NCBI GenBank assembly: GCA_958510875.1
Contig: OY294068.1
Span: forward strand, 73,386,633-73,450,632
Length of the DNA: 64,000 nt
Origin: Endomychus coccineus
Taxonomy: Eukaryota > Arthropoda > Insecta > Coleoptera > Endomychidae
Direction: 5' to 3'
Program-made: the position numbers and the translations under genes
The notes under the pieces: generated by a model
Databases searched by the model: none
Seen by the model: the letters and a program-made list of their open reading frames with translations, nothing else
Told to the model about the DNA's origin: nothing
Shown: piece after piece, positions 55,116 through 64,000 of the stretch
Numbering within the stretch: the first letter of the stretch is position 1
Layout: the number at the start of each line of letters is the position of its first letter

Positions 55116-57340
55116 TATAAATTCAATTATTACTCCCGGAAGTTCCTACCAACAGACAGCCAGGCCAGCTCCCAATTGTTTATTGCTTATCACCATTCTT
55201 AGAAACGAGGTTCAGGTCGGTTTATGGCCGGAAATTCCATAAGATCTCGTCAAAAGGTGGTTGTTGAAAGTCACCGTGACCGTTTTTAAAGGATCGCTAT
55301 TAAAAAGTTCCTTAGTACAGAAGTTTCCATAAGAATAATTTTGTAAATCTCAAACTGATCTTTAAAGGGGGGGGGGGGGGCACTTTTGACAAGTGGCCGA
55401 AATGAGGAGTTTTAATATAGTGAAAATAATAGGATGATTCTTGACAAATGGAATTGACAGTATCAATTGAATAAATCGAAAACGGTACATTTTGCACCCA
55501 TCATGTATAATACCACGGGTAGACACCCTAGTTGAGGCTTTTTCATTTTCACCGACCCTGACATTTCAAGAACCATGTTATCATAAACATCACATTTCTT
55601 TGAGTCGGTTGTTGACACTTTATTCATTACAGTACTATGATAACTTATTATTCTTGACGACAGTTTAGGGTTTTTATAAATTCACTAACTGTTGAAGTTC
55701 AAACCAAGGCAGGAAGTTGTTCTGATTCATTTCTCGCCAAGATAATCGACATCGATATTTCTTTGGTTATGCCCCAGGAATAAAACCTGTTACCAGGAAA
55801 TTACATGTAGCAGAAGTTTTTTTATAGTGTCTTTAATATTATATGTGTTCCCTGCTTCTGTAAATATCAAAAATGACATTCAAAATCGTTTACATTTGGA
55901 ACCATTTTAGCCCATTGTCGTTTTCTTTTTTGACTTGCAAATGATTCACGTTAGCTTTGTTTACCTCCGATTTTATTGACTGTTGACACTCAATTGTAAC
56001 GCTCCAGGAATTCTGTCTCTAACGGATGTGATATGGCCCTCAATTTTCCCGTTCCACTTCAAAGTTTATTTGTTAATTTATTGTTGAAGATACCGTTTGT
56101 TAGACACTAGATGGTATTGGCTTCGACGTTTTCGCAGTTACAGTCATGAGGAGAACTTTTTCTGTACATCTGGTTTAATTCTATTAAAATTTAGATTCAT
56201 AATAAATATTTGAACTGTCAAGTCAATTGAATAAAAAATTACCAAATATGACGTAATTTTTTTATCAACTCGAACCGCCCATAGTAAACGTAGAAACTCT
56301 AGATTTGTTAAAATTTAACAAGAAGCCATAACCGTATGCTTCAGTCATTGAAATTTAGTCCTTAGTCTGTGGGTGAATTTATATATTGCATGATCTTAGG
56401 ACAACGTTGTATTCAATAACGATTTACTGCACTTTGATATATAAATTCTCGGGAAATAGGTTTATATATAATTCATAGCCTGGGTCAAGAATCATTATTA
56501 ACTGCACTTTGATATGTTTGTATTCTGCTTTGCTCATTGCTAGGTATTCTCATAAATTTAAGTGTTGCCCTTTCTCAATATGTAGATTGCTATGATTATT
56601 TTCAACTATACTCGGGTTATTTGGATATTACAATGGTCAGTAAGTCAACAAAATTATATTCTTTGATTGTATCTTCGAATCGACATAACGTATCCTACGT
56701 ATAAAAGACTACATTCTCACTCTACACTGGAGTTCATAAAAACAATGTTTCTCATATCTGTCTTTTTTGTTAATCAATATTAGTATCGTTCTAAATGAGA
56801 ATTCTCTGTCTATACAGAATGTGAGAATTAATCAGCATTGCTGATCATAGTGTAACGAAGCTTAAATTTTGAAATATCATTTATTTTAGATCAGGCAGTA
56901 AATACGGATATTACATGTAAACTCCGGTTGAACAGTTCATTATTTCAATAGATATGCGTGAACTCCGAATGTGTATTCCGTGATTGTCACTTTTCTAAAT
57001 TTCCGCAATTTTGAATAAGTGTAATTATTCAAATAAATGAATCGAATTCATGCCCGTTTAAAAATGGCATTCATTCCGATAAACTTATGTTGCAAAAACG
57101 AGGGTCTGGCAAGTTAACGCATCAAAGATTTGAACAGCCTTATGTATAAAAAGGGCGAACAACCAAAAGACTCCGATAACATTTGTTTATTGCGCCGAGA
57201 GGAAGTACTGTGATATCATGAGCGCGAATTTTAGATCTAAAAAGTAGCGTCACTTTCAAGCATTGTTCGGGACATAAATAAAAAAGCCTCGATACAAAAT
57301 GAGGAATTGGTGGTGCGGACTTGACCAGAACGTCGAAAAA
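55116..57340. other. Intergenic, little recognised
   Basis: A G-run at 55366-55380. Near 56441-56460 a short TATAAATTCTCGGGAAATAGG string matches the outer end of the Penelope-like element at 30.1-32.6 kb. No coding region. Confidence 0.4.
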
Positions 57341-58800
57341 CATATAAAAGAATTGACAGACAAAAGATCGCTCTCTTTTGTGATTTTGATTATCAATCAG
57401 TACCGTTCAAGTGTGATTATATTAAAATCAGAGTGAATTAATTATTATCCGAGTTCAAGTCAGATTTAAACTTTGAATTAACAATAGTGTTCCGTTTAGT
57501 GAATTTTATATAAGGTAAATGATAGCTTAATAGTTTATATATTTTTTGGCATTACGATATATTGATTTCCGTAGTTTGTGATTGGTAACCTTTATATATC
57601 TGAAATCCGTAGCTTTCGGTAATTTGAATTGTTATATTTGAGTTTATCCCGTCATAGGTCAGACCGCGCACAAATTGAATCCGCATGAGAATTGAAATAT
57701 TCAAGTACCTACATAATTGTATGGTGTGTACAGAGTGTGTATGTTTGAACGACAGGGGCGTCTTTGGTATATTTGTGCACACTGTGACATACCGGAAGTA
57801 TAAGTATATCCTAGACGACCAAACCGCTAACGGCTTGTGCACACTGTGACATACCGGAAGTATAAGCTGGGGTGGTTGTGTGATTGATAATCGTAATTAC
57901 CCCTTACCCGTATGAAAAGCCCCGGCCGTGGGTGTAGGGGTTATTGCAGATACGATAGTTAGGGTTTATGCACACTGTTACATACCAAACGTATTAGCCC
58001 TAATTGTCTAGATTCTGAATCTGTAAAGTGTATGAAATCTAACACTGTCATACAATTACCGGGAACTCCGTTCATAGCTAGTACAAGGGTGGGTGATATG
58101 ACAGAATAAACTCAATCAGAGTAATTATCCGAAAATACCGTAAAATCTGTTATCATACAATCGTGAAACCTACTGCAGGCCAATATTTTCCGATCCGACC
58201 GAATTTTAACCGTTTGATATATCGTAGTGTGTAATGAACATTTCAAGTAATAATGCTATCTGAATAATTACCGAACACCGCTTATTACGTTAGGAACTGC
58301 TTGATTTGTATTTTCCGTAAATTGATAAATGTAAATCATTTATCAACCGATTCCGTACCATTGAATTGAATTTAGATACCGAACATATCGTAAAAATGAG
58401 ATATGTTGTAACAGTTTTCATATACCGCTTGAGCTTCCTTACATTTTCCACCTGGGTGGATTTTTGTGTAATATACCGTTCAATTGCATTCTATTAATTA
58501 TTCTGAAAGTGTATTTCTAATTGTTATTATATATTTGATATTTGGAATTCCCCGTTTTATTCAGTTATTTCTGCTCCATCTTTTAACGAGCTAAGTTTTA
58601 ACCAGGTATCAATTGTAATTAAAGCCTACAATTTTGATACTGTTTTCTGCCCAATGGGCCCTGGTTTTACTTCACTGTAGCTACCCTAGGGACAAGGCTA
58701 TCTATAGATAGCATAGTGACAAGCCTTGTGGTGAGGACCCTAGCAGAAGTCCTCAAAAAGAGTAAACCTTTAGAAAATCTGGCGCCCGAGGATTTGAAGT
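57341..58800 (+). mobile_element. Possible LTR end with promoter and primer-binding site
   Basis: CATATAAAAG at 57342 is followed 48 bp later by ATCAGTACCG (57395), the TATA-plus-initiator spacing of insect LTR promoters being shorter, so this is only suggestive. TGGCGCCCGA at 58782 matches the start of a tRNA-Lys primer-binding site as in gypsy-type elements. Between them is a 31-bp direct repeat (TGTGCACACTGTGACATACC ...) at 57773 and 57836. No gag or pol follows, so it would be a leader or solo remnant. Boundaries unknown. Confidence 0.3.
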
Positions 58801-60890
58801 TTACCGCAGTAAGCAGTTTACCGAAGTAAGCAGTTTACCGAAAAGTCACAAGGTACACGTCATAATAGTCATAAGTTTTTGAACTAGTGGTATAATGGAA
58901 TTATGGAGGGAGTAGAACAGACATATTATAATTTTCCTCTATTGAGGTGTATTCAAATAAAATAAGTAGAGTACCTCCAATTTTCAAATAGCGCGTCGAT
59001 TACACAGAATTACTATTTTTAGAGGAATCTTGATTTCGAAGCTTACTAAACGGTGTTCGATATAAGGAAGAATTGACATCCTGGTTGGTTATCAACCAAT
59101 TTATTTGCACAATTTCTCTAAATGAGTGTACTATGAGATGTTCGCATGACATAACGTCATAGTTGGTTATTTTTAGGCCAAATTCACTTCAACAATTTCC
59201 CTAAATAACTGCGGCGCCATCTTGGGCAAACCAGGTAAATCATATTTTACTAATTGGTAACACATAACAGAGTTGCCAATATAAACTGTCAATTTATTAA
59301 ATTGACTAGGCAGCTCCGTGTTGAAAATTCTTAATTCGTTGTGAATCTAAATTCTGATCAAATCAAATTTCGGATGTACACAAATTCTTCTTAGAACTGC
59401 AATTCTACGTACATTTGAGTCGGGTGCTGTGTAAACTGCAAAATTGTAAATTTTTTACATTAGTAGGTATATAAGACTGAAAAATTAAGGTGTAAGTACT
59501 ATCTTCCAAGGTGGTACTGTCGGTGCCTGGCAAGATTTTAGCTCCAAAACTATGAAAAAAATGAACGCTGGTGGCGCATTGTATATTGTAGGTACTTTAT
59601 GCTGGTTGTACAGCAGGTTTCATTCCTAGAACATTAATATTTATCTCAAAAACAATGGATGTCAATTATCATGGAGAAATGAATCAGAACAACCTTCTAA
59701 ATAGGTTTGAATTTTAACTTTTAATGAACTTAGAAGAAACCTCCACCATCATTGTGGATAATGAATAAACTGGCAACAAGCACCCTCAAGAAATATGATA
59801 TACAAGAATGGTTAAATAGGAACAATATTATGATAACACTTTGAAACCCGTTGTTGATTTTGGTAAAAAAGAATAAATCACAACCAGTATAGATAGCATT
59901 GGTTAGCTGAAAAATATGGCCAATGAAATGATCCGTCTACCCCCTTATCATTAGAATTATAACACCATAGAACATTGGATAAATTATTACAGATATCACG
60001 TTGACACAGATAGTAGTTCGACGGAAAAAACAGTGGCTCCGAAAACCAACACCAGAATTATGGGCAAATACTATTCGACACACTGACAAAGTGAATAATT
60101 CTGTGTTATTGTTAATGTGCAAAATTCAAAAGAATTATAGTGCTTAAGGCAGTGAAGTAAGATTTATTATTTTAATGTGCTTGTGAAATAGTCTCAAGTT
60201 ACAACAGCAATGTTATCGATTTAAAACTACAGGCTTCCTCTTCTGAAGTTTAATTTTTGATATCTGTACTTGGAACTCTTGGTCATCAGAATAGTTTTAT
60301 TATGTATATCGTTTATGAACGAACCTTTTATGATGTATATGCAAGATGTAACCGAAATGAATTCTTCTAACTTCTACTGTTTTCGTTCAACTAAAGAGTG
60401 AATTCAATACCATAAATGTGTTTTTATTTGGTGCTACCAAAGTAAATAAGCTGTTTTCCAAAGCATGTTGAACAAAATTTACCCATATTAATATCATTAA
60501 TAATAAGTATGTAACAGAAAATACACATATAATCTAAGATGATGAATATGAAAGATATCCAACTAGCATAGCTTCTATTTGATGAGATATTATATCCATC
60601 CTCCTAAAATAATGGTAATGAGATTATTGAAAGTACATTAGAAAATCATGCATTGATCGGTTATTTTGAGTGTTTCATAAATAATAATCCTTGCTTTCAA
60701 GTACACAATATGGATTAATAATATTGACTTGAAGTTGAAAGATAAGTTTCGATATTTTTACCTAAATCTTTCAGGTGTACAATCAGTTTTATATTGATAA
60801 TCGATCAAGTACACTCTCAAAAAGCATTTAGTAACTTTCTTGAACTTTCTACAAAATACTTCCTTTTGCCATTTACTGTCTTTCATTAAT
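58801..60890. other. Intergenic with a diverged dispersed repeat
   Basis: 59255-59450 resembles 61525-61690 (shared GGTAACACAT, TATGAATCTAAATT-like and CTGTAATTCTAC.TACATTT strings). A short repeat (AGTAAGCAGTTTACCG twice) lies at 58808-58841. No coding region. Confidence 0.4.
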
Positions 60891-61240
60891 ACCAAAATAT
60901 CACATATATTTTAGAACCAAATCATGACTATAGTTTCGACACTAGCGTGTCATCTTCAAACGATACTAATGTATGAAAATATGAATAATATTGGCTATTT
61001 ATGGTTCAATATAAGAGACAGATTACAAGTGGGGTTCCGGTTGAGGAAATACCTGTGTTACCCGTGTTTTTTTATTTTCATACATTAGTATCGTTTAAAG
61101 ATGGCGACACGCTAGTGTCGAAACTATAGTCACGTTTTTGTTTGTACATGTGATAAAAAACAAAGTAAAAGTGTTTTATTTTATTATACCAATATGATAA
61201 ATTATCACAAAGTAATGGCTTCTCCACTATTGAATTTTTA
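60890..61240. ncRNA. Inverted pair of family-2 hammerhead-like repeats
   Basis: 60933-60976 (minus) and 61084-61134 (plus) each contain ATCGTTT(G/A)AAGA, stem II GACAC-GCTA-GTGTC, GAAACTATAGTCA. They face away from a spacer of about 90 bp. The plus copy has a 3-bp insertion (GGC) before stem II. The downstream 90 bp of the plus copy match 28190-28250. Confidence 0.5.
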
Positions 61241-61687
61241 CCAAAATATATATTTTTTGGTATTATTGAATTTGAATTCGATACAAGCAGAACCAGTAAG
61301 TAGGTACTTTATTTTTCTTCACACGTTTGGCAAACACTAAAACAGTTTGCGAATTACATTTAAAATTACAACTAATTTGAATTGTTGATAAAATAAGTAA
61401 AGAACTCCAAAATTTGTTTGTAATACACAGTTTATTCTATCAAATGGGTAGTTGTATTCAAAAACCATGAAAACCTGCTCAACCTGACAATATCTGACCT
61501 TCATCCATGACATATCATTGTAACAGTTGGTAACACATTACACAGTTGTCGATATATTTTCGTTTTATTCAATTCTCATATTCGCTATGAATCTAAATTT
61601 TAATAGAATCTAGCTTCTGAAATATAGAAACCGTTCTCGGTACTGTAATTCTACTTACATTTATGCCGTGTATTGTGTAAATTATAG
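61241..61687. other. Spacer before foldback G
   Basis: AT-rich; partly the diverged repeat shared with 59255-59450. No coding region. Confidence 0.35.
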
Positions 61688-62469
61688 TCTACAGTCCAGG
61701 CTATGAACCGAAAAAAAAAAAACATGTAAGTTCGAATCGAAAATTTTTTTTGCATTAGCTTCAGGAGGTACTCAGGATCATTCATACACCTGAAAACCTC
61801 TTGGAAACCCCAACCCCACCCATTGGGGGCAAAAATGGCCCGAAATCTCACAGTCTTGAATTGTATTTGCTACAAGAAAGGTATTTTGGCATTTCGAGTG
61901 GTAAAATCGACGAAATTGGCCAATTTTGCACCCCTATTTGTTATTTTGCAATTTAGGTGTTTTTGGCATTTCGAATGCACCAAGGAGGTTTTTTGGGTCG
62001 CTGAATACGATTCCGAAGCCAAATTTACTCGAATATCATCGTAGGGGAGGGAAATTTACAAAAATGACTAATTTGACACGCTTCTAAATTTTTATTATTT
62101 TTGCATTTTAAAATTAATTCGGAGTAAATCTGGCTTCGGAATCGTATTCAGCGACCCAAAAAACCCCCTTCGTGTATTCGAAATGCCAAAAACACGTAAA
62201 TTGCAAAATAACATATAGGGGTGCAAAATTGGTCAATTTCGTCGATTTTACCACTCGAAATGACAAAATACCTTTTTTGTAGCAAATACAATTCAAGACC
62301 TTGAAATTTCGGGCCATTTTTGCCCCCAATGGGTGAGGTTGGGGTTCCCAAGAGGTTTTAAGGTGTATGAATGATCCTGAGAACCTCCTGGAGCTAGTGC
62401 AAAAAAAAATTCGATTCGAACTTACATGTTTTTTTTTTATTACAGCTAAAATCCCGGTTCACAGCCTGG
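61688..62469. mobile_element. Foldback element G
   Basis: The arms (61688-about 62040 and about 62110-62469) are inverted copies with AGTCCAGGCT(A/G)TGAACCG at the ends. Shared blocks: ACATGTAAGTTCGAATCGAA, CCCATTGGGGGCAAAAATGG and GGCATTTCGAATGCACC-type sequence. The centre is about 70 bp. Its right end directly touches foldback F copy 2. No coding region. Confidence 0.85.
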
Positions 62470-63643
62470 ACTACTAGGACCCAGAGCGATATTGATGGTC
62501 TGAACATTAACCCGATGGCACTATGGTTTATCGTTAGATGATTCGAAATACAGCATCCGCATTTTTATTTTGACTGGAGGTTAACCCTTTCCAAGTTGAG
62601 GTTACTTGAAAAGCATGCCATTCTTATACACTTCCACCATGTGCCATCATATTTTATCGTGTCCATTTATCAGGCCGACCAGTTCAAATTGGACCGAAAG
62701 TGGACTGCAATTTAACCCTCCCAAACCTGGTGGAAAATGTTCATTGGTGTTGGCAATTGTTAACATACCCTATGCCATCAAAAGTTATTGGTCCATTTCC
62801 GAGTAATTGGCCATTATTTGGACCAGAAATGTTTCTTTTTTCATTTTGTGGCTAAAACTTGCGGGTTACAAGGTAACATGATGGCACCATGTTGAATAAT
62901 TTTATTCGAGGTCAACTGAAGATTCAAAATTGTTGCCATCACTCCTTGTCTATTTCAACCCCACAAAACCCTCTAAAAACACCCCCCAAAACAAAACAAA
63001 AAACGGCCGTTTTGATTTTAAACTCAGCCAGAATCTCAATAATTGACTAATTTATCATAAAATTGGTCATATTATCCCTATTATTCATAGTTTTTTGGGG
63101 GGTTTAAATAGGCAAGGAGTGATGGCAATAATTTTAAATCTTAATTTAACCTCCAATAAAGTTATTCAACATGGTGCCATCATGCTACCTTGTAATGCGC
63201 AAGGGTTAGCCACAAAATGAGAAAAAAACCATTACTGGTCCAAATACTGGCCAATTACTCAGAAATGGACCGATAACTTTTGATGGCATTGGGTATGTTA
63301 ACAATTGCCAACACCAATGAACATTTTCCACCAGGTTTGGGAGGGTTAACTTGCAGTCCATTTTCGGTCCAATTTTAACTGGTCAGCCAGATGAACGAAC
63401 ACGATAAAAAATGATGGGACATGGTGGAAGTGTATAAGAATGGCATGCTTTTCAAGTAATCGCAACTTGGAAAGGGTTAACCTCCAGTCAAAAAAAAAAT
63501 GGGGATGCTGTATCTCGAGATCTAGCAGCCGGCGAAATTCGGTCTGTGAGATGAATTGGTCATTGAACCGTAATCTAACGATAAAGCATAGCGCCATCGG
63601 GTTAATGTTCAGACCATCAATATCGCTCTGGCTCCTAGACTAT
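62470..63643. mobile_element. Foldback element F, copy 2
   Basis: The same arms as 35659-36880, ending with the inverse of AGTCTAGGAGCCAGAGCGAT at 63643. The left terminus is altered (CTAGGACCCAGAGCG) where it meets element G. The internal order is the same, with small indels and a shorter centre. Confidence 0.88.
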
Positions 63644-63699
63644 TACGAAAATGTCGGAGTCACTAGTCTTTAAGACTAAAGGTATAAAACATTAAATTA

Positions 63700-64000
63700 C
63701 TTTGAAGAGGAAGTGAAATATGTTCAAGAAGAAAACAACAACAGTCTAAAGTGGTTGTAAATGTAGATGATTTTAATAAGAGCGCAATTTGGAATGTTAT
63801 TTATGATATGTACAGAAACAAGGAACATGTAACTTACAATTTGATGAATCAATGTGATATATTTAAAATTGGCAAAACAATACTTTGGATAGTTTTAAAA
63901 AAAATAGGTTTCAAATATCACAATAAAACGTGCACATTTTTTACACAATATATTAACTGAAAAATGATGGATTTACGTCAATTCGTTTATCTTGACGAAA
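63700..64000 (+). pseudogene. DDE_3-type transposase fragment, runs off the window
   Basis: After a basic linker (CSRRKQQQSKVVV): VDDFNKSAIWNVIYDMYRNK, later LWIVLKKIGFKYHNKT, one stop codon (TGA at 63958), then in the same frame MMDLRQFVYLDE at the window end. 'VDDFDxxxIRRxIxxFY...LRxxLKxIGFxW' followed by '(F/I)VYLDETW' is the helix-turn-helix linker and first catalytic Asp of a DDE transposase family common in insects. Only one stop was seen in about 90 codons. The remainder lies outside the window. Confidence 0.6.

Overview
The window looks like an intron-rich, AT-rich, repeat-laden nuclear locus from an arthropod, most likely an insect. Evidence: one host gene split by introns of 3.5 to 21 kb, and a dense mix of Tc1/mariner, pogo/Tigger, Penelope-like, non-LTR and tyrosine-recombinase elements. 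I cannot name the species.

Host gene: a B56 (B') regulatory subunit of protein phosphatase 2A, gamma/delta type, lies on the minus strand. Five coding exons were found at 48287-47942, 27208-27009, 20662-19704, 13782-13605 and 10111-9968. Their intron phases agree and they join to 608 codons plus stop. One short exon between the last two may be missing. The region from 10 to 48 kb is therefore intronic, and nearly everything in it is transposon-derived.

Mobile DNA, left to right: 0-1.7 kb, a frameshifted Crypton-like tyrosine recombinase (YR) with A-ORF-B-A-B direct repeats and a large hairpin; 2.3-3.0 kb, a decayed tandem repeat; 5.0-6.6 kb, a foldback element carrying a cysteine-rich (CXC) exon; 7.7-8.6 kb, an internally deleted mariner-type element; 11.7-13.3 kb, a decayed non-LTR RT/RNase H; 14.1-15.3 kb, a dead mariner; 15.5-17.9 kb, an intact-looking YR gene with one intron inside 75-bp terminal inverted repeats that abut TTAA, with a second hairpin; 21.6-24.1 and 49.3-51.7 kb, two long-TIR mariner-like copies in opposite orientation; 24.9-25.2 kb, a non-LTR tail; 25.4 and 38.2-38.8 kb, hairpin MITEs; 26.8-39.7 kb, Penelope-like pieces with hammerhead-ribozyme motifs; 35.7-36.9 and 62.5-63.6 kb, two copies of one foldback element; 42.6-46.7 kb, nested foldbacks; 53.3-55.1 kb, a Tigger transposase with an exact 250-bp triplication; 57.3-58.8 kb, a possible LTR and primer-binding site; 61.7-62.5 kb, another foldback; and 63.7 kb to the end, a DDE transposase fragment.

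The strongest candidate for something new is the pair of small YR elements. They share gene structure (a 426-nt first exon and the same intron position), each has a roughly 100-bp hairpin downstream, but they have different terminal architectures: inverted repeats with TTAA in one, split or tandem direct repeats in the other.
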